From: Takakia lepidozioides
Lineage: Eukaryota; Streptophyta; Takakiopsida; Takakiales; Takakiaceae
Length of the DNA: 64,000 bases
Direction of reading: 5' to 3'
Assembly: GCA_030704615.1 (NCBI GenBank)
Contig: CM060733.1
Location: forward strand, 74,996,907 to 75,060,906
Shown: piece by piece, positions 1-9,535 of the stretch
How the letters are laid out: the number at the start of each line of letters is the position of its first letter
Position numbering within the stretch: position 1 is the first letter of the stretch
The notes under the pieces: generated by a model
What the model saw: only the letters and a program-made list of their open reading frames with translations
Told to the model about the DNA's origin: nothing
Databases searched by the model: none
Made by a program: the position numbers and the translations under genes

Positions 1-1135
1 TCGCTCCTTGCCCTGGAAACACATTGTCTTGTATGTAGTCGTACTTGCTCATTCATTTCAATTCCAGAATGTTGTCAATGTAGCCTCTATTTCCAGAGCG
101 CATTCTCAATGCATTCACCTGATGGCGAATGTTGGGTGAACTCAATGTGAAGAAATGATCCATGACAATGTCCAATGCTGGTCCATCAAGTTTACTTCCC
201 ACAGAATCCACTGCATTGAAAATATGGCTGTCCAAGAAGCTCTTGCTTGCGGCAAGAGCAATTGCAGATGTGGTTGCGGATGGGTTGCTAGATGGTTATG
301 AAAATGAAATGCACACAAGCTCGAGTCATAGTTTTCAAACGGTGCACCATGTAGTACAATCTTCCACCACACACCGCCAGACATGATGGGACAAGCTTGC
401 AAAATTTGCAAACGGAAGTGTCTGTCTATGAAGGAGCCGCCCCCGGCTTAAATGGATTTTCAGCGATACCCTCCCACTCGCTCTGGTTGTGAACCCCCGA
501 TTGAAGAAAGTGTCTGCAATTGAAATTTTCGCACTTGAGGTGCCCATTGCAAACTGTTCTCTTGAGATGAGTTTGTCATGATTTTGAATATTCGACGTTT
601 TTGTCCTACACCATGGGTGTCCATCGTGTCTCTTGTCCATACCATGCATCAGGCTTGAAATACCTCCAATATGATGAGGAGGAGGGAGCTCAAAAAGGAT
701 ATCCCCATCAAACGTCTCTGGAAGATATTTCACAGGCACAATATTGAAAGTGTCCCAACAAATTCCCCGCGACTCACTTTTGAAACCGGGCATCCCCCCC
801 ATTGCCCGTAGTTTTGGAATGACACTGGAGATCTCCTGAACATCGTCTTGCACAACTACATGAGGATGCACGTCAATAGTGATTTCAGTGATGTCTTCAT
901 CTGATGAATCCGAAAGCTCAACGATGGGCGTGGAGGTTGTTTCCTCTTTTTTCACTACAACATCCCTTTTGTCTTGAATCATAGAAGCAGCCGTCCCTGG
1001 AGTAACATATGATCCAAGGGACTTTCGTCGAGGCTCCCCAAGGACCCTGTATCTCCCAGGCCGGACTCTCCACTGTCTGACAAGAGCTGTCTCATCACGG
1101 TTTTGGAAGGAGTACTTCAACAACTTCCCGTCCAA
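1..1135 (-). pseudogene. Cys/His-cluster DDE transposase-like gene, degenerate copy 1
   Basis: Read on the minus strand, this matches the protein at 22420-23559 block by block. In order it has an acidic ELSDSSDE stretch, a GDILFELPPP block, the very conserved DKRHDGHPWC motif, a Cys-rich segment with CKFCK...PSCLAVC spacing, a TRACVH block, and finally YDYIQD...FPGQG at the left window edge. Copy 2 has the same order. The reading frame changes several times between about 650 and 300 and there are stops, so this copy is dead. The DDE part, which lies downstream in copy 2, would fall outside the window. The gene faces away from the ParB-MTase gene that starts at 2168. Homology between the copies is read directly; the transposase assignment comes from copy 2. 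Confidence 0.7.
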
Positions 1136-2085
1136 ACCGTAAACCTGTCTCTCTAAGAAAATTGTCCCATTTTGTAGCTCAAACCGGGTCGCTAGGACAT
1201 GTTCGAGAACAACTGCGAACCCATCGGCACTGGTTTCTCGTCAGAGAAGAACTCCGTTTCAGATGAAGCTATCTTACCTCCTCTCGTAGGATGATCCTTT
1301 CCTTTTGCGGCTCTTCAGTGAAATCTGTTGAGTCAGGTCTCCAAAACACTGGAGAAGCATGCGCAGAGGAAATCGCGGAGGAAGTACACATGATTGTGCA
1401 CATTCTGTTATTTCTTGCCTCTGGCAAGCTCTTCCTGACAGCCCGCCGTCCCATTTAATTTCTTTTCTTGTGGGCCCTGTAGACGGAGTTGCCTTACGAG
1501 CAATTTTGACAGGTGTTACACCTTTATTGAGATCGTCCTCAAGTAACAACAAAAACCCGCCGACTTCTCAGAAGCGCGCCAAAGGATCTGAGGGTGGGAT
1601 AGCAACTAAATTAAATGCATCTGAATAACAGTATGATTGATCATGCTCACTTGGAAAGTCCACACTTTGAAAATGAAAATGGGAGAGGCGCACAATGATG
1701 AATGTGGATGATATCCAGAAATTTGTCAACAATTACTCGTTTACTTACATTGGTATGAGTTTGTGCGCCAGATGGCCCCATATTTTCAACATAGGCATAT
1801 TCCAGATAATTCTCTAGGAGCAGTCATACCAACTAATTTTTTATTTCTAATGTACTGAAGTTGTTATATTCAATTAATGAAACCCTTTAAAAAAAAACGA
1901 CACGTGGTTCATTTAGGGTGACACACGTCAAGCTTCGAAAACTACATTGCAGACGAACAGCTGTCCAGTAATGGCTGGCAGGTGCACTAACGAGGGAATG
2001 ACATTTGCTTAACGGTCACACGAGAGGGAATCCGATGCTTCTAGAGATAATCCCTAACGCACGCAACTCCGCAAGAAATCGAGAG
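1136..2085. other. Divergent intergenic region between the Cys/His-DDE and ParB-MTase genes
   Basis: About 950 bases lie between two genes that point away from each other. The left third may hold the 5' leader or first exon of the minus-strand gene; an open frame rich in Lys and Arg ends near 1274. The rest is AT-rich, with a run of A near 1890, and shows no recognisable gene. It probably contains both promoters, but I see no clear TATA box to commit to. Confidence 0.35.
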
Positions 2086-2167
2086 TCACTTTGTCTTTCT
2101 TGTTTCCGCACTTAGAGGGAGAGAGGTAGTCAAGCTGGAGAGGGTTCCTTCTACGATACGGAAGAGA

Positions 2168-2530
2168 ATGAAGTCACTGTATTTTACTTCCCTTAGAGAG
2201 AGACTCAGAGTAAGAGAGCAAATGACGAGGCGTCGTTTGATGGAGAACACAAGGCCATGGCAGCAGGTGAACGCAGAGACTGCAACACATGAGCAGACTG
2301 AGAATGATAGTGAGGCTGCAGCTGTCATACAACCAGAGGGAACAGTGAGCGTTGGCAACTAGACTGTGGAAGCAGAGATGATTCGCAACGAAACTGAAGG
2401 AGGTGGAAGTCCTAGGAACGGAGAACCGGGAGACGGTCTGCAAACCCTAGACCAGTCAGGTCCCACAGACGTGAAAGGGAAGAGGAAAGCTGCTGAGGGG
2501 GATCCTAACTCAAAACCAAAGAAGGCGACA
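2168..2530 (+). pseudogene. ParB-MTase-like gene copy 1, N-terminal low-complexity exon
   Basis: A basic and acidic low-complexity leader (RRRLMENTRPW..., then GKRKAAEGDPNSKPKKAT, which resembles a nuclear localisation signal) ends at a good splice donor, ACA|GTAAGT. One in-frame TAG at 2360-2362 splits it; an alternative start after the stop is the ATG at 2378. Copy 2 also has a lysine-rich, disordered leader before its ParB-like domain, which is why this exon is assigned to the gene. The sequence itself is not conserved between copies, so the assignment is inferred from position and splice signals. Confidence 0.5.
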
Positions 2531-2589
2531 GTAAGTTTTCTCCACCCTTCTTTTTCTTGTTTACAGATGTACGAACTAGGAGAGTGCAA

Positions 2590-3980
2590 TCTCCTAGAAA
2601 GTGATGGTCGGTACCGACCATCACTATGAAGTCATATTGATTTGCTTTGCATTCCTCTGTTTCAAGTTTTCCAGACTAGTTGTTTGTGATTGGCGGTACC
2701 GTCAATCACTGTTCTTGAGACCTTACTGTATCTTCATGTGTAAAAACATTTGCATTGCACATTCCTATGAGACAAGAAATAGTGATGTTCTGTAACGACC
2801 ATCACCATAGAGTCATACTGATTTTCTTTCCAGCACTCTGTTTCTTGTTTTCTGCAGCAGGTAGAAGTGATTGTCGGTAACGCCATTCGCTTTCCTTTCA
2901 AAACTTAGATTTCTTGCATTTCAGACAATCTGCATTCCACTCTCTTTCTGATACAAAAGAAAGTGAGTGTCGGTGCCGACAATCACTATGATCCAATATT
3001 GATTTGCAAAAAACCCAACCTTATCAATTTTTCTAGTGTAGTGTTCTTTGATTGTCGTTAACGCCATTCGCTGCTCTTTGAGACCTTCCTATACCTGCAT
3101 GCGTAGTAAGAGAGTGATGGTCGGTACCAGTCATATTGATTTGCTTTGCATTTTTTTCTGTTTCAGGTTTTCGAGACTAGTTGTTTGTGATTGGCGGTAC
3201 CGCCAATCACTTTTCTTGAGACCATATTGTACCTTCATGTGTAAAAACAGTTGCAATGTACATTCCTATGAGACAAGAAATAGTGATGGTCTGTAACGAC
3301 CATCACCATAGAGTCATACTGATTTTTTTTCCAACACTCTATTTCTTGTTTTCTGCAGCAGATAGAAGTGATTGTCGGTAACGCCAATCGCTTTCCTTTC
3401 AAAAGTTAGATTTCTTCCATTTCATACAATCTGCATTCCACTCACTTTCTGATACAAACTAAAGTGAGTGTCGGTGCCGCCAATCACTATGAGAAATATT
3501 GATTTGCACCAAACCCATCTTAAATCAGTATCTAGTGTAGTGTTTTCTGATTGTCGTTAATGTCATTCGCTGCTCCTTGAGACCTTCCTGTACCTGCATG
3601 CGTAGAAAGAGAGTGATGGTCGGTACCGTCACTATGCAGTCATAGTGATTTGGTTTGCATTCGTCTGTATCAGGTTTGCTAGTGTACATGGTTGTGATTG
3701 TCGGTACCGCCAATCACTGTGATTTGAGACAAGACAGACTGATGGTCGGTACCGACCAACACTATGCAGACATAGTGATTTGGTTTGCCATATTCTGTTA
3801 TTGTTTGCTACAGATACAATTTGTGATTGTCGGTACCGCCAATCGCTGTTCCTTGAGAACTTAGAATACTTTCAGTTGTAAAGAAGTTGCATTCAACATT
3901 TTTAATCACTTTGAAGTCATTGTGATGTCATTGTTTTTGCCTGTGTACTGTGATTGTTGGTGCCGACCATCACTATTTGC
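2590..3980. repeat. Array of about 17 palindromes centred on GGTACC, within intron 1
   Basis: The predicted intron 2531-4017 is filled with copies of a 24-bp near-perfect palindrome of the form GTGATNGTCGG-TACCGACNATCAC, spaced about 70-100 bp apart. Examples start near 2600, 2686, 2960, 3114, 3187, 3280, 3367, 3462, 3612, 3694, 3740, 3822 and 3950. Variants have a TAAC or TGCC centre. Spacer text is also repeated, giving a higher-order period of about 500 bp (2600, 3114, 3612). Relatives of the same palindrome recur at 6191-6445 and 7508-7531 within the same gene. Confidence 0.85.
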
Positions 3981-4017
3981 ACATATTTGAGTGTCTGATT
4001 GGCATGGCCTCGTGCAG

Positions 4018-4650
4018 AAAACTGTGAAGATCAAGCTGACAGGAACAGAGGCAAAAGGTTCTGGAGATGGGGACGACTCTGCGAAGTATTCGGAGAATAG
4101 CGATGAAACAGATGAACCTGAAGTGCGACAAGGTGAAAGAACTCATGTCATTCCAGAAGGTAAACTCCCAGGAGGTTATTAGGGACATGCTCGTCTCTGG
4201 AGGACGTCTTGACATCCCTCTATGTCGGATGATATCTATGTCTGTTGTGCGTCCTCCACTTTCCCATGACATTACAAAATTGGAAACTAATTTCGTGCAT
4301 GGATACAGACCTGGTGCACAAGTTTTTTACGTGTCACTGACGGATACAAATGGGAAAAGCACATTAGTGTCTCCTGAGATCACTGACGATGAGTGCTGGA
4401 AAGATGTTAATGAGGAGTTCGAGCTGGGCCTGATGATGGGAAATAACACCGAGCAATTTTGCAACCACATGTTCTATGTCTGGGACGGCAACCACCGTTT
4501 GCTGGCATGGATGGGATACATTCAGAAACATCATTCAAAAGACAAAGACAAGCATGTTGCTGTGGAGGCAATGGTTCTTGATCTTGGAAATGACATCGCG
4601 AGGCTTCTTACAGCTAAGTCATCCTATAGATTCCATTGCCTCTTCAATGT
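4018..4650 (+). pseudogene. ParB/sulfiredoxin-like domain exon of ParB-MTase copy 1
   Basis: The exon follows an acceptor, GTGCAG, at 4012-4017. It opens with an acidic stretch (GDGDDSAKYSENSDETDEPE) in one frame and continues from about 4140 in another, so a small frameshift or short intron is needed. The second part reads IPLCRMISMSVVRPP, then a helix ending in FVHGYRPGAQVFYVSL, then an insertion, then MFYVWDGNHRLLAWM and a hydrophobic strand. This follows the ParB/Srx fold: N-terminal strand with IPL..VRP, a helix, and the GxHR-type motif at 4474-4515. Copy 2 matches along the whole stretch. The family call rests on motif reading, not a search. Whether the domain is a nuclease, NTPase or binding module cannot be told. 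Confidence 0.65.
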
Positions 4651-4709
4651 CTTGTTCATCCCAATAAAAATCGATGTTTACAAATGCATTGTTTTTACTC
4701 TTTTTGCAG

Positions 4710-4902
4710 ATCGATAGAGAAATCGCATGTGACAACAAGCTTGGTCCACACACTTTTCCAAATTCAGAGAATTGGTTTTATGAAGCTGGATGATTTTCGC
4801 ACAGTACTCCATCCTGATATTATCAAGAAGTGCGTAACAGGAAGAGCTGCAGGCACTTGGTATTCTTTGACTCGAGAGGCGTTTCTGGAGTACATGTATG
4901 CG
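4710..4902 (+). pseudogene. ParB-MTase copy 1, conserved helical exon
   Basis: The exon is bounded by a TTTTTGCAG acceptor at 4701-4709 and a GTAAGG donor at 4903. The peptide has the pattern TTSLVHTLFQIQRIG...DDFRTVLHPDIIKK...GTWYSLTREAFLEYMYA. The block at 28323-28541 matches it in length and at TWY-L, in the pattern of hydrophobic residues and at the following donor, which fixes both as the same exon. I do not recognise the domain. It follows the ParB-like domain directly in both copies. Confidence 0.6.
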
Positions 4903-4984
4903 GTAAGGCCGAACCTGTACTCACTTGTCTTTTTCAATACATGTTTGTAATTCGTTTTTACTTATCCCTACTTGATATATGCAG

Positions 4985-5266
4985 CAAGAACTGGCAGAGG
5001 CCGCTGAGAAGGGGAAATCCGAATACTACCGCACAACAACATAAGATTTTAGGACATTAAAGGGTATGGAGGCACCAATAAAGAAGGAGTATAAAATCCG
5101 GAGAACTAAACTGATGTCCGCCTTCTCGAAGCAGCTTAGAATAGTAGATCCCGGCCTTGGGGAGGAGTTCCTTCAGCAGATCAAATCTCACTATAACAAA
5201 CATGTGCACCCGGAGATGCAGCAAGAGAAATTGCACCGGCTGGCCATCTCACAGGAAAGAAAGTGA
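4985..5266 (+). pseudogene. ParB-MTase copy 1, helical exon with EKLHRLA motif
   Basis: After a GCAG acceptor the frame reads QELAEAAEKGKSEYY, meets a TAA near 5042, and resumes as a block with VDPGLGEEFLQQIKSHY and QEKLHRLAIS. The minus-strand exon at 40174-40459 aligns along its length (ADPALGADFLVEVGKHY, LEKLHRLATS). The block is charged and helical, and I do not recognise the domain. The coding match to copy 2 stops here. The next blocks of the gene are found in inverted orientation at 7052-5298. Confidence 0.6.
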
Positions 5267-5297
5267 AATTCCCGCCAGATTAAGGAAAGAGATCATG

Positions 5298-5900
5298 TTA
5301 TCCCAAGTAGGCGAAGGCACCCCAGTGTATGTATCCTTTCTTCCGACTCTCTATCATCGCCAGCCATCCCTCATTGACAATCTTAATCTCCCCTGCCAAA
5401 TCAGCATGGGAAGGGTGTGGCCTAGCATCGAACACGCACTGAATTGTGTGGGTATACCTTCCGGCGGTGAAGTCCTTCTCACTCTCATTCTCATTCTCCT
5501 TCTCCTTATCCTTCTCCTTCGACTTGTCTTTGTCCTTTGTCTTCGCTGGTAACTTGGCTATGCCATCAGAACCCTTGTCTTTGGTCTTGCGCCCCCCCTT
5601 CTTGCCCTTCTGGGTTGTTTCCTGCGCGTCAGGCTCCTTGGCAGCCAATGCTGCTATGTTTCTTTGATACTCCTCGTTGTTTAGAGGTGCCAGCATCTCA
5701 GCATGATTGTTCAAATATTTCACTTGCTACTCTTGAAAAGTCGTGTGCTCAGGAGGGCAGTCCAGGTACCAACCACAGCCCCTGAAGTGTGCAGGACTCC
5801 AGTCCTTCAATATCCCTGCAGTGTACATGGTTGGATCGTTGCCAGGGTCCGACCACATGTCAAGTTAATCTAGGATACTGTTGAGGTGATTTCCATCCAT
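5298..5900 (-). pseudogene. ParB-MTase copy 1, Lys/Glu-rich middle exon (inverted)
   Basis: On the minus strand this encodes a conserved block, GSDPGNDPTMYTAGILKDW...FRGCGWYLDCPPE, then a stop, then a long KDK/KEK/ENE-rich linker, and then a short conserved end, EIKIVNEGWLAMIESRKKG. The exon at 37753-38590 matches at both ends (NPGADSMYTDDIVKEW, CPWYVDLPP; VNESFLDALAARAKK) and has a charged linker between. The block lies opposite to the exons on both sides, which marks it as part of an inverted segment. Function unknown; the linker is probably disordered. Confidence 0.65.
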
Positions 5901-6190
5901 AAGCAGATATTTTGTGCACTTGCAAACCATGAGACAAAAGCCAACGGACCAAAGCGTGAAGTGAGAAAGAAGTCTTTTCTAAGTGCCGGTGGCGAATATA
6001 ACATTCCTGAAAGAAAGCACGTTTCAAACCAGTACACAAGATCCTGACAGCAGTACTACAGAATGAAATGAACGACCAAGAAAATGAAGTTATAATTTAC
6101 AAACCACTTGCTTCCCTGTGTATTCTACAGGGAAATATCCCTACCCTATTGGAAAGCAATCTCTCTCTGTAGAAGCCCACAGCACTCAAA

Positions 6191-6445
6191 GTGAATGTCG
6201 ACACCGACATTCAAAAAATTCCTGCGAGTAACACTGCCTAAAAGGACAATGTTCCCTACAAAACGTACAAGAAATCTCTCTCCATAGAAGCTCACAACAG
6301 CTCTGGATGTGATGGTCGGCACCGACATTCACAAAATTTCTTTCAAGAACACTGCCAACACACCCTAAGTTCCCTAATCCAATGAAATCTCTATCTGTAG
6401 AAGCTCACAGCCATGGAAGTGATTGTCCGCACCGCCATTCACTTC
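6191..6445. repeat. Three GTGAT..CACCG.. palindromes within an intron
   Basis: Near-palindromes start at 6191, 6309 and 6419 (for example GATGGTCGGCACCGACATTC). They sit in repeated text that reads 'aatctctctctgtagaagcccacag' with variation, about 115 bp per unit. They are of the same type as the array at 2590-3980 but with a CACC centre. They lie in the intron between the exons at 6523-7052 and 5298-5900, the same intron that carries the 95-bp array in copy 2. Confidence 0.75.
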
Positions 6446-6522
6446 CTATCAGTGAAGAACACTGCTAACAAAGCCTAAGGATTTCTCACAAGAGGCAAAC
6501 AGTTTCCAGTTTGACATTGCAC

Positions 6523-7052
6523 CTGTACACAACTTGCATCATGGCCCACTCCCCCCCAACCTGACTGTCAAAGTCGTTGGACCGCAAAATGTTACCATCC
6601 TTCAAAAACTCCCGAAAAAAATAGTATCGCCAAGTGAGACCTCTCCACTTCCTGATGTATGCCTCCAATGTCATTTGAGGTGGGGAAACAATGGAAATAT
6701 TCAAGTCCTTCAAATTATGCTCGAGCACAAGGATGGCGCGCTTCTCCAGCTGCAAAGGGTACATCTGTCAGATTTGCAAATAAGGAAGTCATTAGATTCA
6801 TGAAGTCACGAAAGATGGAACTTCATTGAATACACACCTGACTCCAAAATGTGGCCTTGTGAAGCCAATTGTCAAACACAGTGTCACTGATTCCCTCCAC
6901 CTTTGTACCAGCTGGATTGTGCTCTTAGGAAACTGATTCAAGTCCTTCACTGTCTGATCGGATGAGTTCCAAATCTCCAGCCATCTTATTTTCGTTTGGG
7001 GGTCAACCATTTGTAAGTGACATTGGCAGTATTGATCTTTATTTCCTTTCAA
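6523..7052 (-). pseudogene. ParB-MTase copy 1, RWLEIWN and FFRE exons (inverted)
   Basis: Two minus-strand exons. The first (about 7020-6830) has RWLEIWNSSDQTVKDLNQFP...RPHFG and matches 39963-40088 (RWLQIWNGSQSTRDMWSFP...). The second (about 6770-6523) has MTLEAYIRKWRGLTWRYYFF RE and ends MMQVVYR before a GTGCAA donor, matching 39653-39867, which ends AMRLLYR before GTACAT. The shared donor position shows that intron position is conserved. I do not recognise a known domain; Trp-rich helices are the main feature. The orientation is opposite to the ParB-like and MTase exons of the same copy. Confidence 0.65.
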
Positions 7053-7109
7053 ACATTCTTCTCTTCGTTCTCAAAGTGAACATGTCTGTCACAGGTGAGC
7101 ACTAGTCCC

Positions 7110-7437
7110 TCCTTCGTGTGCGGTGTGCAGACAACATTTGCTGCTGACATGGTCATTCTTGACATCCCGGACGGCCAGGCTATTCCAGAAGTTCTTCCGA
7201 AGGGCAAGACACCAAGCTGGAACAAATCGATGACAACAACTGGAGTTGGGTGTTCGGGTTCTGCAATAATTTCCTTTCTGATGCAGGGACACTTCTGCTC
7301 TTTCAGTCATGTGACAAGGATAGTCGTCGGGCATTGACATCATACCTGAAGTCCTCTGGGTTTGAAGTTCTGCACACATGGAATTGTGTGAACATCCTCT
7401 ACCTTGTGAAAGGGGGTTGTCCTGGTCAGCTGGTATG
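7110..7437 (+). pseudogene. ParB-MTase copy 1, MTase motif IV exon
   Basis: The frame reads FAADMVILDIPDGQAIPEVLP...SWN and, after a 1-nt frame change near 7228, FGFCNNFLSDAGTLLLFQSC...LTSYLKSSGFEVLHTW. This follows the beta-class N6/N4 DNA methyltransferase pattern: an Asp-led strand ending in the catalytic loop, a helix, then a DAGTLLLF strand like the usual 'pgG.lvvf'. The catalytic tetrapeptide, normally DPPY or SPPY, is replaced by IPDG, as in copy 2 (NIPDG). Catalysis is therefore doubtful. A stop ends the frame at 7437, beside the end of the matching sequence. Confidence 0.6.
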
Positions 7438-7507
7438 ACGCCTCCCTCTTGCTTGTGCTTTCATGCTATGTTTCAGTGATATCTGCAACGTAACTATTGA
7501 AGAATCT

Positions 7508-7531
7508 GTGATGATCGGCACCGATCATCAC
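7508..7531. repeat. Single perfect palindrome, GGCACC/GGTGCC centre
   Basis: GTGATGATCGG-CACCGATCATCAC lies in the intron between two MTase exons. Its arms pair fully apart from the centre. It is the same family as the palindromes at 2590-3980 and 6191-6445, standing alone. Confidence 0.75.
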
Positions 7532-7637
7532 AAATACGTGACAATCAGTTTGTTGTATGCCTATGTTTTGTTCTTCAATCTATAAACTTCCACTATTGTT
7601 TGTGTTTGGCACCCTAACCTTCAGTCTTTCCTAGACG

Positions 7638-7918
7638 AGGATGTTCGAGGCGATCTGCCTGCGGAGGACTCGCACATCAAAGACACCATCCTCCGTCCGC
7701 AGCTTTGAGATTTCTGACCAAGGGTGTTTCATCAACCCCCCTTATGAGCCGCATGTCGATGACATTTTGTACAACTTCATGCAGTCCAGTCAGACTCTCA
7801 AGAGACCAGATGGCACTCCCTAAAGGGGTGCAAAGGAGAAAGCCCCAGCGTTCATGCAGACTCTGCTGGAGTCAGATCTAGAAGATAAGCAGGTCGACAA
7901 CGACTTTTCATGTGAGTA
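7638..7918 (+). pseudogene. ParB-MTase copy 1, exon before motif I
   Basis: The block FEAICLRRTR...FINPPYEPHVDDILYNFMQSS is followed by a TAA at 7821-7823 and then APAFMQTLLESDLEDKQVDNDFSC at the end of the frame. Copy 2 reads FEAYCFVKRG...VTYDVLYNYVPHSS and RSPAFIQTLMETCSDVQGRI at the same places. In beta-class MTases this is the helix before motif I ('+p..l.e.li...s..gd.vlD'). In copy 1 the motif itself (VDNDFSC) has decayed. Confidence 0.55.
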
Positions 7919-8009
7919 AGTCTGCCATTGACTTCTCATTCATTTTTGGGGTTCAATCGAATACCCAGACTTCATCTTATAAGTAGTTTCATTTTTCTTC
8001 TTGTGGCAT

Positions 8010-8260
8010 GCATGAGAGGCAGCTATTGGTCTTCAGCAATGAAGAAAATTAGTGACAAGACTGCATACGACAGCCCCCTCCACAGTTTTGTGCTTCCTGT
8101 GTATGCCGAAGCAATGGCACTTCGCATGTCTGAGGCTCCATCCCTTGACCCTTTGTTGTCTGATAGCTGCCGTAGACATCGAAATTCAGGAGTTATGAAA
8201 TTCTTGGACTTGGATGCAGAGGAGGCAGGGATAGATTGTAGTGACTCGGAGTCATATTGA
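8010..8260 (+). pseudogene. ParB-MTase copy 1, C-terminal exon
   Basis: The frame begins after motif I with RGSYWSSAMKKIS and continues through LHSFVLPVYAEAMALRMSEA to an acidic tail ending DCSDSESY and a stop at 8260. Copy 2 matches with GASMWAGTLSDRH and REYILPTYAARLASVSI, which lie in two exons there, and it also ends in an acidic tail. This marks the 3' end of the gene in copy 1. Past it the sequence changes to short repeats and a gypsy remnant, so the right end of the element is probably near 8.3-8.6 kb. Confidence 0.55.
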
Positions 8261-8429
8261 CATTCGCAGTTTTCATGGACTTTTTCGAACTCATAATGCA
8301 AGTTTTAATTGATTGGATTGCATCCGACTTGTTCCGGCGGAATGGAAAATGTAACAGATTCTCCACTTGTACTGAAGGAGCATTCAAATTCATGAATACA
8401 TGTTGAACCTTTCTATCAACCCCACACAC

Positions 8430-8560
8430 TCATCACATTTTCAACCACAACACATTCATACATTACAAAATCATCCACTTAACATTCATCCATCCTTCGC
8501 ATTGTTCGTACTCATCCATCCAAATTTCATCCAACATTCGTTCATCCATCCTACCTTCAT
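8430..8560. repeat. Imperfect TTCATCCATCC-type short repeats
   Basis: The stretch is built of degenerate ATTCATCCATCC, ATTCATAC and ACATTCATC words. It separates the end of ParB-MTase copy 1 from the gypsy remnant. No gene is seen. Confidence 0.5.
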
Positions 8561-8780
8561 CTGACGCTTTCAGTGGGGAGTGACCACATTCTGTTAATTT
8601 GCAGTCGTGCGTGTTCCTACGGTGAAGGGTGCTATTCCGCGGAAATACACTTTGTTTCTTCCTCGGCGCGATGGGAGCCTGGTGACCTGGTGTGCGTGAG
8701 TGGTGACGTGGCGAATCAGTTGGTGATGTGGCGTGAGCTTGGCTGCGCTCACGCCACCAGGCTCACGCCGAGGCATTCCC

Positions 8781-9458
8781 CGTCTGAAGACCAGACTTAC
8801 ATTCAACGAGCAGATGACATCGGAGCAAAGGGCAGGGCTTGAGAAGTTACTCCAGAGAAAGCAGCACTACTTTGCCCGATCTAAGGTTGACCTGGGGTTC
8901 TGCTCCGTTGTAGAACATGTCATCGATATGCAGGGCTTTCCTCCTTGCAAAAGTTATCCCAACAGACTTTCAGAGTGGGAAGAGAATGAGGTGCAGCAGC
9001 AAATAGAATCATTGATTGCTTTGGGTAAGATGCGTGAGAGTAAATCTGAATTTTCATGTCCTGTCACCATGCCTCCAAAGAAGGATGGCTCAAGGCGATT
9101 TTGTGGGGACTATAGGCCTGTCCACAGTCTAACCAGGTGAGATTCTTACCCAATGCCTTTAATTCAAGATGTGTTGAACCAATTAGGCAAGGCTGAGTGG
9201 TTCTCAGCTTTGGATCTACATAGTGGTTTCTGGCAGATAAAGATGGATCCTAGGGATGCCAAGAAAACCGCCATAATCACCAAGAGAGGTTTGTATGAAT
9301 GGTTGGTGATGCCTTTTGGTTTGAAGAATGCCACTACTACTTTTCAGAGAGCTATGAACACCATTCTAGCTACTGAGATCAAGGAGTGTGCAAAATTGTT
9401 TGTTGATAAAGTCAATGTTCACAGTGAGTCTTGGGAATTGCATCTTCAGCAGAGAGAT
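8781..9458 (+). pseudogene. Ty3/gypsy reverse transcriptase fragment
   Basis: Two open stretches separated by a stop at 9138-9140 encode part of pol. They contain HVIDMQGFPPCKSYPNRLS, PKKDGSRRFCGDYRPV (the usual PKKDG.WR.C.DYR..N region), PLIQDVLNQLGKAEWFSALDLHSGFWQI and MPFGLKNATTTFQRAM. The catalytic YVDD site reads FVDK, and the frame ends soon after at HSESWELHLQ. Gag, protease, RNase H and integrase are absent. The fragment ends exactly where a repeat shared with 41566 begins. It is a dead relic from a different lineage than the element at 52898. Confidence 0.85.
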
Positions 9459-9535
9459 GACTCCGGCCAAGGCCGGCGTAACTAAGAGCCACTTCGCCTT
9501 GCGGCTACTGCACCCTTTTGGGGGTGGGCCCTATA
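9459..9535 (+). repeat. 77-bp dispersed repeat (also at 41566)
   Basis: GACTCCGGCCAAGGCCGGCG...GGGTGGGCCCTATA is about 80% identical to 41566-41642. It begins just after AGAGAGA in both places and lies at the broken end of the gypsy remnant here. It may be the end of a transposon I do not recognise. Confidence 0.65.

Noticed and set aside
2590-3980. CRISPR-like array in intron 1
   Set aside because: Palindromes vary, spacers are themselves repeated, spacing is irregular, and the context is eukaryotic; no cas genes.
5446-5667. Plus-strand protein rich in Ser/Phe/Leu (transmembrane-like)
   Set aside because: It is the antisense of the KDK/KEK linker on minus, which makes false hydrophobic repeats.
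9153-9485. Active retrotransposon at 8.8-9.5 kb
   Set aside because: Catalytic site altered (FVDK), stop between blocks, and no LTR or other domains.
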